Assembly (NCBI GenBank): GCA_024803745.1
Contig: JANJXV010000159.1
Span: forward strand, 680,498 to 744,497
Length of the DNA: 64,000 bases
Direction: 5' to 3'
Origin: Megascapheus bottae
Lineage: Eukaryota > Chordata > Mammalia > Rodentia > Geomyidae
Part shown: positions 43,049 through 55,301 of the stretch, one piece after another
Position numbering within the stretch: the first letter of the stretch is position 1
Layout: the number at the start of each line of letters is the position of its first letter
Translations under genes and position numbers: made by a program
Notes under the pieces: generated by a model
Databases searched by the model: none
What the model was told of the DNA's origin: nothing
Seen by the model: the letters and a program-made list of their open reading frames with translations, nothing else

Positions 43049-45870
43049 CTGCATTCTATGATTTCACACACCTCCATTCTGTGACTTCACACACCTCCAT
43101 TCTATGACTTCATATACCTCCATTGTGACTTCACACAACTCCATTCTATGACTTCACACACCTCCATTCTGTCTTCACACACCTCCATTCTATGACTTCC
43201 CAAACCTCCGTTCCGACTTCACACACCTCCATTCTATGATTTCGCACACCTCCATTCTATGATTTCGCACACCTCCATTCTGTGACTTCACACCCTCCAT
43301 TCTATGACTTCACACAGCTCCATTGTATGAGTTCACACACCTCCATTCTATGACTTCACACAACTCCATTCTGTGACTTCACACACCTACATTCTATGGC
43401 TTCACACACCTCCATTCTATGACTTCACACACCTCCTCTGACTTCACACACCTCCATTCTATGACTTCACACACCACCTCTGACTTCACACACCTCCATT
43501 CTGTGACTTCACATACCTCCATTCTCTGACTCACACACGTTTATTCTTACTTCACAAACATCAATTCTATGACTTCACACAACTCCATTCTATGACTTCA
43601 CACACCTCCATTCTATGACTTCACACACCTCCATTCTGTGTCTTTACACACCTCTATTCTGATTTCACACACCTCCATTCTGTGACTTCATACACCTCCA
43701 TTCTGACTTCACACACCTCCATTCTGTGACTTCACACAACTCCATTCTATGACTTCATTCACCTCCATTGTGACTTCACACACCTCCATTCTATGAGTTC
43801 ACACACCTCCATTCTGAGTTCACACATCTCCCTTCTGTGACTTCACACACCTCCATTCTGACTTCACACACCTACATTCTATGACTGCACACACCTCCAT
43901 TCTGTGACTGCACACACCTCCATTCTATGACTTCACACACCTCCATTGTGACTTCACACACCTTCATTCTATGAGTTCACACACCTCCATTCCGACTTCA
44001 CACACTTCCATTCTTTGACTTGATACACCTTCCTTCTGACTTCAAACACTTCCATTCTATGACTTCTCAAATCTCCATTCTGAGCCCACACTCTTCCATT
44101 CTGTGACTTCAGACACCTCCATTCTATGACTTCACACACCTCCATTGTGACTTCACACAACTCCATTCTATGAGGTCACACACCTCCGTTCTGTGACTAA
44201 ACCCACCTCCATTGTGTGATTTCACACACCTCCATTCTGTGACTTCACACACCCCCATTCTGACCTCACACAACTCCATTCGGTGACTTCACACACCTCC
44301 ATTCTGTGACTTCACACACCTCCATTCTATGAATTCACTCAACTCCATTCTATGAGTTCACACACCTCCATTCTATGACTTCACACACCTCCATTCTTTA
44401 ACTTCACACACCTCCATTCTATGACTTCACACACCTCCATTCTATGAGTTCACACACCCCAATTCTATGACTTCACACACCTCCATTCTGTCACTTCACG
44501 CACCTGCATTCTATGACTTTACAATCCTCCATTCTGTGACTTCACACAACTCCATTCTATGACTTCACACACCTCCATTCTATGACATCACACAACTCCT
44601 TTCTGTGACTTCACACACCTCCATTGTTGACTTCACACACCTCCATTCTATGACTTCACACACCCCCATTCTATGACTTCACACACTTCCATTCTATGAC
44701 TTCACACACTTGCATTCTATGACTTCACACACCTCCATTCTATGACTTCACACAACTCCATTCTGTGATTTCACACATCTCCATTCTGAATTCACAAACC
44801 TCCATTCTATGACTTCACACACCTCAATTCTATGAATTCACACACCTCTCTTCTGTAACTTCACACACTTCGATTTTTTGACTTCACAAACCTCGATTCC
44901 ATGAATTCACACACCACCATTCTATGACTTCACAAACCTCTATTCTTTGATTTCACAGACCTCCATTTTGACTTCACACACCTCCATTGTGACTTCACAC
45001 AACTCCATTCTATGAGGTCACACACCTCAATTCTATGACTTCACACACCTCCATTCTATGAGTTCACCCACCTCCATTGTATGACTTAACAAAACTCCAT
45101 TCTGTGACTTCACACACCTACATTCTATGGCTTCACACACCTCCATTCTGTGACTTCACACACCTCCATTCTATGACTTCACACACCTCCATTCTATGAC
45201 TTCACACACTTCCAATCTGTGAATCACACACGATCATTCTTACTTCACAAACATCCATTATATGACTTCACACACCTCCATTCTATGACTTCACACACCT
45301 CCTCTGACTTCACACACCTCCATTCTATCATTTCACACACCTCTTCTGACCTCACACACCTCCATTCTGTGACTTCACACACCTCCATTCTGTGATTCAC
45401 ACACGTTCATTCTTACTTCACAAATATCCATTCTATGACTTCACACACCTCCATTCTATGACTTCACACACCTCCATTCTGAGTTCACACATCTCCATCT
45501 GTGACTTCACACACCTCCATTCTGACTTCACACTCCTCCATTCTATGAGTGCACACACCTCCATTCTGTGACTGCACACACCTCCATTCTATGAGTTCAC
45601 ACACCTCCATTCTATGACATCACACACCTCCATTCTATGAGTTCACACACCTCAATTCTATGACTTCACACACCTCCCATCTGTGACTACACACACCTCC
45701 ATTCTATGACTTCACACACCTCCATGCTATGACTTCACACACCTCCATTCTATGAGTACACACACCTCCATTCTGTGACTTCACACACCTCAGTTCTGTG
45801 ACTTCACACACCTCCATTCTATGACTTCACACACCTCCATTCTATGACTTCACACACCTCCATTCTGTGA
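43049..45870 (+). repeat. Family U higher-order repeat, copy U5 (last, ~2.8 kb)
   Basis: The complete landmark series is present, including the C module missing from U4. Private variants include CATATACCTCC (about 43,111), GACTTTACAATCC (about 44,516) and CACACCTCC where U1-U3 have CACACGTCC after GACTACACA (about 45,690). At about 45,870 the unit passes into D-module sequence (CTCAATTCTGTGAC, GACATCACACACC) and not into another U start. Confidence 0.9.
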
Positions 45871-46560
45871 CTTCACACACCTCAATTCTGTGACTTCACA
45901 CACCTCCATTCTATGACATCACACACCTCCATTCTATGAGTTCACACACCTCAATTCTATGACTTCACACTCCTCCAATCTGTGACTACACACACCTCCA
46001 TTCTATGACTTCACACACCTCCATTCCATGACTTAACCCACCTCCATTCTATGACTTCACACACCTCCATTCCATGACTTAACCCACCTCCATTCTGTGA
46101 CTTCACACACCTCCATTCTCCGACTTCACACCCCTCCAATTTGACTTCACATACCTCCATTCTATGACGTCACACACCTCCATTTTATGACGTCACACAC
46201 ATCCATTTTGACTTCACACACCTCCATTTTGTGACCTCACACACCTACCTTCGGTGACTTCACACTCCTCCATTCTATGACTTTACACACCTTCCTTGTA
46301 TGACTTCACACATCCATTCTATGACTTCACACACCACCATTCTGTGACTTCACACACCTCCATTCTATGACTTCAAACACCTCCATTGTGACTTCACACA
46401 ACTCCATTATAGGACTTCACACACTTCCATTGTGTCGTCACACACCTCCATTCTATGACTTCACAGACCTCGAATCTGTGATTCACTCACCTCCACTCTA
46501 TAACTTCACATTCCTCCATTCTGTGACTTCCCACACCTCCTTTCTATGACTTCACACAGC
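45871..46560 (+). repeat. D-like connector between families U and G
   Basis: 45,880-46,160 is a D module (GACTACACACACC, GACTTAACCCACC twice, TTCTCCGACTTCACACCCC at about 46,117). 46,160-46,560 is a less regular stretch with many private variants: two GACGTCACACAC monomers, CTTCGGTGAC, CACTTCCATTGTGTCGTC, CTCGAATCTGTGATTC, and a GAATCTGTGATTCACTCACC monomer that recalls family A at about 3,025. Nothing but satellite is present. Confidence 0.7.
46165..46195 (+). other. Two CRE-consensus octamers one monomer apart
   Basis: TGACGTCA, the palindromic consensus of the cAMP response element, occurs at 46,165-46,172 and 46,188-46,195, 23 bp apart. The usual monomer has TGACTTCA at this place, so a single T-to-G change makes each site. 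The sequence match is certain. Any binding or regulatory role is unsupported, and chance within a repeat that is already one base from the motif is the simple explanation. Confidence 0.25.
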
Positions 46561-47870
46561 TTCATTCTTACTTCACAAACATACATAATATGACTTCACA
46601 CACCTCCATTCTATGACTTCACACACCTCCATTATATGACTTCACACCTCCATTCTGACTTCACACCCCTCCATTCTGTGACTTCACACACCTCCATTCT
46701 ATGACTTCACACACCTCCATTCTATGAATTCACACACCTCCATTCTATGACTACACACACCTCCATTCTGTGACTTCACACACCTCCATTCTATGACTTC
46801 ACACACCTTCATTCTTACTTCACAAACATACATTCTATGACTTCACACACCTCCATTCTATGACTTCACACACCTCCATTCTTTGACTTCACACACCTCC
46901 ATTCTGTGTTCACACACCTCAATTCTGTGACTTCATACACCTCCATTCTGACTTCACACACCTCCATTCTATGACTTCACACACCTCCATTCTATGACTT
47001 CACACACCTCCATTCTGTGACTTCACACACCTCCATTCTGAGTTGACACACCTCCATTCTGTGACTTCATACATCTCCATTCTCACTTCACACAGCTCCA
47101 TTCTATGACTTCACACACCTCCATTCTATGACTTCACACACTTCCATTGTGACATCACACACCTCCATTCTATGAGTTCACACACTTCCATTCTGACTTC
47201 ACACACCTCCATTCTATGACTTCACACACCTCCATTCTGAATTCACACAGCTCCATTCTGTGACTTCACCAAACTCCATTCTATGATTTTACACACCTCC
47301 ATACTATGTCTTCACACACCTCCATCTATGACTTCACACACCTCCTTTCTGAGTTCACACACCTCCATTTTATGACTTCACACACCATTCTGTGACTTCA
47401 CACACTTCCAATGTGACGTCACACACCTCAATCCTATCAGTTCACACACCTCCATTCTATGAATACACACACCTCCTCTGACTTCACACACCTCCATTCT
47501 ATGACTTCACAAACCTCCATTCTGTCACTTCACACACCTCCATTCTGTGACTTCACACACCGCCATTCTATGACTTCACACAACTCCATACTATGACATC
47601 ACACACCTCCTTTCCTTGACCTCACACACCTCCATTGTTTGACTTCACACACCTCCATTCTATGACCGCACACAGCTCCATTCTATGACTTCACACCCTT
47701 CTCTTCTCTGACTTCACACACCTGCATTCTCTGACTTCACACACCTCCATTCTATGACTTCACACACCTGCATTCTGACTTCACAAACCTCCTTTCTATG
47801 ACTTCAAACACCGCCATTCTATGACTTCACACACCTCCATTCTATGACTTCACACACCTCTTTTCTGTGA
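46560..47870 (+). repeat. E-like segment, tandemly related to the start of family G (offset 1,842 bp)
   Basis: CATACATAATATGAC at 46,582 recurs at 48,424, 1,842 bp later. The segment from about 46,540 to 47,310 is repeated at about 48,380-49,155 (GAGTTGACACACC, GACTTCACCAAACTCC, CATACTATGTCTTC). 47,320-47,870 carries the E series (CACACACCATTCTGTG, TGACCGCACACAGCTCC at 47,663, CACCCTTCTCTTC), so E is the source of the head of G. Confidence 0.8.
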
Positions 47871-50800
47871 CTTCACACACTTCCATTGTTTGACTTCACA
47901 AAGCTCCATTCCATGACTTCAGCACACCTACATTCGGTGACTTCAAACACCTCGATTCTATGACTTCACACACCACCATTCTATGATTTCACGCACCTCC
48001 ATTCTGTGTCTTCACATACCTCCATTTTATGACTTCACACACCTCCATTCTATGACATCACACACCTCCTTTCTGTGACTTCACAAACCTCCATTTTTTA
48101 CTTCAAACACCTCCATTCTATGACTTCAAACAGCTCCATTGTGAATTCACACACCTACATTCTATGAGTTCACACACCTCCATTCTATGACTTCACAAAC
48201 CTCCATTCTGTGACTTCACACACCTCCATTCGATTACTTCACACACCTCCATTGTGACATCACACACCTCCATTCCATGAGTTCCCACACCTCCAATCTA
48301 TGACTTCACACCTCCATTCTATGAGTTCACACACCTCCATTCTGACTTCACACACCTCCATTCTGTGACTTCCCACACCTCCTTTCTATGACTTCACACA
48401 CCTTCATTCTTACTTCACAAACATACATAATATGACTTCACACACCTCCATTCTATGACTTCACACACCTCCATTATATGACTTCACACCTCCATTCTGA
48501 CTTCACACCCCTCCATTCTGTGACTTCACACACCTCCATTCTATGACTTCACACACCTCCATTCTATGAATTCACACACCTCCATTCTATGACTGCACAC
48601 ACCTCCATTCTGTGACTTCACACACCTCCATTCTATGACTTCACACACCTTCATTCTTACTTCACAAACATACATTCTATGACTTCACACACCTCCATTC
48701 CATGACTTCACACACCTCCATTCTTTGACTTCACACACCTCCATTCTGTGTTCACACACCTCAATTCTGTGACTTCATACACCTCCATTCTGACTTCACA
48801 CACCTCCATTCTATGACTTCACACACCTCCATTCTATGACTTCACACACCTCCATTCTGTGACTTCACACACCTCCATTCTGAGTTGACACACCTCCATT
48901 CTGTGACTTCATACATCTCCATTTTGACTTCACACAGCTCCATTCTATGACTTCACACACCTCCATTCTATGACTTCACACACTTCCATTGTGACATCAC
49001 ACACCTCCATTCTATGAGTTCACACACTTCCATTCTGACTTCACACACCTCCATTCTATGACTTCACACACCTCCATTCTGAATTCACACAGCTCCATTC
49101 TGTGACTTCACCAAACTCCATTCTATGATTTTACACACCTCCATACTATGTCTTCACACACCTCCATGTATGACTTCAAACACCTCCATTGTGACTTCAC
49201 ACACGTCCATTCTATGAGTTCACACACCTCCATTCTATGACTTCACACACCTCCATTCTATGAGTTCACACTCCTCCATTCTGTGACTTCACACACCTCC
49301 ATTGTGAATTCACACACCTCCATTCTATCACTTACACAGCTCCATTCTGTGAATTCACACACCTTCATTCTGACTTCACACACCTTCATTCTGACTTCAC
49401 ACACCTCCATTCTATGACTTCACACACCTCCATTCTATGACTTCACACACCTCCATTCTGTGACTTCACACCCCTACATTCTGACTTCACACACCTCCAT
49501 TCTGTGACTTCACACACCTCCATTCTGTGACTTCACACACCTCCACTCTATGACTTCACACACCTCCATTCTATGACTTCACACACCTCCATTCTATGAC
49601 TTCAACACCTCCATTCTGTGACTTCGCACACCTCCATTCTATGACTTCACACATCCATTCTATGACTTCACAAGTCTCCAATCAATGACTTCACAAACCT
49701 CCTTTCTGAGTTCACACATCTTCATTGTGTGACTTCTCACACCTCCATTCTGACTTCACACACCTCCATTCTGTGACTTCACACACCTCCAGTCTATGAT
49801 TTCAAACACCTCCATTGTGACTTCACACACCTTTATTCTATGAGTTCACACACCTCCATTCCGACTTCACACACCTCCATTCTATGACATCACACACCTC
49901 CATTCTGACTTCAATCGCTTCCATTCTATGAGTTCACACACCTCCATTCTGTGACTTCACACACCTCCATTCTATGAGTTAACACACCTCCATTCTGAGT
50001 TCACACTCCTCCATTCTGTGACTTCACACACCTCCATTCTATGAGTTAACACACCTCCATTAAAGCACTTCACACACCTCCATTCTGTGACTTCACACAC
50101 CACCAATCGATTACTTCACACACCTCCATTGTGACTTCACACACCTACATCCATGAGTTCACACACCTCCATTCTATGACTTCACACACCGCCATTCTAT
50201 CGGTTGACACACCTCCATTCTTTGACTTCACACACCTTCGTTCTGTGACTTCACACCCCTGCATTCTATGACTTCACACATCTCCATTCTGTGACGTCAA
50301 ACAACTCCATTCTATGAATTCACACCCCTCCATTCTATCCATTACACAACTCTTTCCTTGACTTCACACACCTCAATTGTTTGACTTCACACACCTCCAT
50401 TCTATAACCTCAATCACCTCCATTCTATGACTTCACAGCCTTCCAATCTCTGACTTCACACAACTCCATTCTATGACTTCACTCACCTCCATTCTATGAC
50501 TTCACACACCTGCATTCTGTGACTTCACACAACTCCATTCTGTGACTTCCCACACCTCTATTCTATGACTTCACACACCTCCATTCTATGACCTCACACA
50601 CCTCCATTCTGACTTCACATTCCTCCATTCCGTGACTTCACACACCTCGATTCTATGACTTCACTCACCTCCATTCTATGACTTCACACACCTCCATTCC
50701 GTGACTTCACACACCTCCATTCTAGGACTTCACACACCTCGATTCTATGACTTCACACACCTCCATTCTATCAATTCACACACCTCCATTCTGTGATTTC

Positions 50801-51607
50801 ATACACCTCCATTCTGTGACTTCACAAACCTATATTCAATGACTTCACATACCTTCATTCTTACTTCACAAGCATCCATTCTATGACTTCACACTCCTCC
50901 ATTCTATGACTTCCCACACCTTCATTCTATGACTTCACACACCTCAATTCTATGACTTCACACACCTCCTTTCTGTGACTTCAAACACCTCCATTCTGAC
51001 TTCACACACCTCCATTCACTGACTTAACACACCTTCATTCTGACTTCACACACCTCCATTCTATGACCTCACTCACCTCCATTCTATGACTTCAAAGCCT
51101 TGCATTCTCTGACTTCACACAACTCCATTCTATGACTTCACTCCCGTCCATTCTATGACTTCACACACCTGCAGTATGTGCCTTCTCATAACTCTATTCT
51201 GTGACTTCACACACCTCTATTCTATGACTTCACACACCTCCATTCTATGCCCTCACACACCTCCATTCTGACTTCACATTTCTCCATTCTGTGACTTCAC
51301 ACACCTCCATTCTATGACTTCACACACCTCCATTGTGACTTCACACACCTCCATTCTATGAGTTCATACAACTCCATTCTATGAATTCACATGCCTCCAT
51401 TCTGTGACTTCACCCACCTGCATTCCTTGACTTCACACACCTTCATTCTGACTTCACACACCTTCATTCTGACTTCACACCCCTCCATTCTATGACTTCA
51501 CACACCTCCATTCTATGACTTCACACACTTCCATTCTGTGACTTCACACTCCTCCATTCTGACTTCACACACCTCCATTCTGTGACTTCACACCCCTCCA
51601 TTCTGTG
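47870..51607 (+). repeat. Family G higher-order repeat, copy G1 (3,738 bp)
   Basis: The unit starts at TTCTGTGACTTCACACACTT then CCATTGTTTGAC. A G-specific one-base insertion, CTTCAGCACACC, is at about 47,917. It recurs in all G copies but not in the homologous E monomer (14,837). G1 has a 44 bp, two-monomer segment near 49,016 (CACTTCCATTCTGAC and its neighbour) and GACTGCACACACC at 48,591. Both are shared with G4 only. Its 3' half has TATATTCAATGAC (about 50,831) and TTCACATGCCTCC (about 51,386), shared with G2. Other landmarks: CCATTAAAGCACTTC (about 50,057), TTCTATCGGTTGAC (about 50,195) and CTGCAGTATGTGCC (about 51,169). Confidence 0.93.
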
Positions 51608-54600
51608 ACTTCACACACTTCCATTGTTTGACTTCACAAAGCTCCATTCCATGACTTCAGCACACCTACATTCGGTGACTTCAAACACCTCGATTCTATG
51701 ACTTCACACACCACCATTCTATGATTTCACGCACCTCCATTCTGTGTCTTCACATACCTCCATTTTATGACTTCACACACCTCCATTCTATGACATCACA
51801 CACCTCCTTTCTGTGACTTCACAAACCTCCATTTTTTACTTCAAACACCTCCATTCTATGACTTCAAACAGCTCCATTGTGAATTCACACACCTACATTC
51901 TATGAGTTCACACACCTCCATTCTATGACTTCACAAACCTCCATTCTGTGACTTCACACACCTCCATTCGATTACTTCACACACCTCCATTGTGACATCA
52001 CACACCTCCATTCCATGAGTTCCCACACCTCCAATCTATGACTTCACACCTCCATTCTATGAGTTCACACACCTCCATTCTGACTTCACACACCTCCATT
52101 CTGTGACTTCCCACACCTCCTTTCTATGACTTCACACACCTTCATTCTTACTTCACAAACATACATAATATGACTTCACACACCTCCATTCTATGACTTC
52201 ACACACCTCCATTATATGACTTCACACCTCCATTCTGACTTCACACCCCTCCATTCTGTGACTTCACACACCTCCATTCTATGACTTCACACACCTCCAT
52301 TCTATGAATTCACACACCTCCATTCTATGACTTCACACACCTCCATTCTGTGACTTCACACACCTCCATTCTATGACTTCACACACCTTCATTCTTACTT
52401 CACAAACATACATTCTATGACTTCACACACCTCCATTCCATGACTTCACACACCTCCATTCTTTGACTTCACACACCTCCATTCTGTGTTCACACACCTC
52501 AATTCTGTGACTTCATACACCTCCATTCTGACTTCACACACCTCCATTCTATGACTTCACACACCTCCATTCTATGACTTCACACACCTCCATTCTGTGA
52601 CTTCACACACCTCCATTCTGAGTTGACACACCTCCATTCTGTGACTTCATACATCTCCATTTTGACTTCACACAGCTCCATTCTATGACTTCACACACCT
52701 CCATTCTATGACTTCACACACTTCCATTGTGACATCACACACCTCCATTCTATGACTTCACACACCTCCATTCTGAATTCACACAGCTCCATTCTGTGAC
52801 TTCACCAAACTCCATTCTATGATTTTACACACCTCCATACTATGTCTTCACACACCTCCATGTATGACTTCAAACACCTCCATTGTGACTTCACACACGT
52901 CCATTCTATGAGTTCACACACCTCCATTCTATGACTTCACACACCTCCATTCTATGAGTTCACACTCCTCCATTCTGTGACTTCACACACCTCCATTGTG
53001 AATTCACACACCTCCATTCTATCACTTACACAGCTCCATTCTGTGAATTCACACACCTTCATTCTGACTTCACACACCTTCATTCTGACTTCACACACCT
53101 CCATTCTATGACTTCACACACCTCCATTCTATGACTTCACACACCTCCATTCTGTGACTTCACACCCCTACATTCTGACTTCACACACCTCCATTCTGTG
53201 ACTTCACACACCTCCATTCTGTGACTTCACACACCTCCACTCTATGACTTCACACACCTCCATTCTATGACTTCACACACCTCCATTCTATGACTTCAAC
53301 ACCTCCATTCTGTGACTTCGCACACCTCCATTCTATGACTTCACACATCCATTCTATGACTTCACAAGTCTCCAATCAATGACTTCACAAACCTCCTTTC
53401 TGAGTTCACACATCTTCATTGTGTGACTTCTCACACCTCCATTCTGACTTCACACACCTCCATTCTGTGACTTCACACACCTCCAGTCTATGATTTCAAA
53501 CACCTCCATTGTGACTTCACACACCTTTATTCTATGAGTTCACACACCTCCATTCCGACTTCACACACCTCCATTCTATGACATCACACACCTCCATTCT
53601 GACTTCAATCGCTTCCATTCTATGAGTTCACACACCTCCATTCTGTGACTTCACACACCTCCATTCTATGAGTTAACACACCTCCATTCTGAGTTCACAC
53701 TCCTCCATTCTGTGACTTCACACACCTCCATTCTATGAGTTAACACACCTCCATTAAAGCACTTCACACACCTCCATTCTGTGACTTCACACACCACCAA
53801 TCGATTACTTCACACACCTCCATTGTGACTTCACACACCTACATCCATGAGTTCACACACCTCCATTCTATGACTTCACACACCGCCATTCTATCGGTTG
53901 ACACACCTCCATTCTTTGACTTCACACACCTTCGTTCTGTGACTTCACACCCCTGCATTCTATGACTTCACACATCTCCATTCTGTGACGTCAAACAACT
54001 CCATTCTATGAATTCACACCCCTCCATTCTATCCATTACACAACTCTTTCCTTGACTTCACACACCTCAATTGTTTGACTTCACACACCTCCATTCTATA
54101 ACCTCAATCACCTCCATTCTATGACTTCACAGCCTTCCAATCTCTGACTTCACACAACTCCATTCTATGACTTCACTCACCTCCATTCTATGACTTCACA
54201 CACCTGCATTCTGTGACTTCACACAACTCCATTCTGTGACTTCCCACACCTCTATTCTATGACTTCACACACCTCCATTCTATGACCTCACACACCTCCA
54301 TTCTGACTTCACATTCCTCCATTCCGTGACTTCACACACCTCGATTCTATGACTTCACTCACCTCCATTCTATGACTTCACACACCTCCATTCCGTGACT
54401 TCACACACCTCCATTCTAGGACTTCACACACCTCGATTCTATGACTTCACACACCTCCATTCTATCAATTCACACACCTCCATTCTGTGATTTCATACAC
54501 CTCCATTCTGTGACTTCACAAACCTATATTCAATGACTTCACATACCTTCATTCTTACTTCACAAGCATCCATTCTATGACTTCACACTCCTCCATTCTA

Positions 54601-55301
54601 TGACTTCCCACACCTTCATTCTATGACTTCACACACCTCAATTCTATGACTTCACACACCTCCTTTCTGTGACTTCAAACACCTCCATTCTGACTTCACA
54701 CACCTCCATTCACTGACTTAACACACCTTCATTCTGACTTCACACACCTCCATTCTATGACCTCACTCACCTCCATTCTATGACTTCAAAGCCTTGCATT
54801 CTCTGACTTCACACAACTCCATTCTATGACTTCACTCCCGTCCATTCTATGACTTCACACACCTGCAGTATGTGCCTTCTCATAACTCTATTCTGTGACT
54901 TCACACACCTCTATTCTATGACTTCACACACCTCCATTCTATGCCCTCACACACCTCCATTCTGACTTCACATTTCTCCATTCTGTGACTTCACACACCT
55001 CCATTCTATGACTTCACACACCTCCATTGTGACTTCACACACCTCCATTCTATGAGTTCATACAACTCCATTCTATGAATTCACATGCCTCCATTCTGTG
55101 ACTTCACCCACCTGCATTCCTTGACTTCACACACCTTCATTCTGACTTCACACACCTTCATTCTGACTTCACACCCCTCCATTCTATGACTTCACACACC
55201 TCCATTCTATGACTTCACACACTTCCATTCTGTGACTTCACACTCCTCCATTCTGACTTCACACACCTCCATTCTGTGACTTCACACCCCTCCATTCTGT
55301 G
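51608..55301 (+). repeat. Family G higher-order repeat, copy G2 (3,694 bp)
   Basis: The insertion marker at 51,659 (AGCACACC) is 3,738 bp after that of G1. The 44 bp segment is absent near 52,750 and the variant GACTTCACACACC replaces GACTGCACACACC at about 52,328, as in G3. The 3' half keeps the G1 variants TATATTCAATGAC (about 54,525) and TTCACATGCCTCC (about 55,080). No other difference from G3 was noticed in the 5' half. Confidence 0.93.
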
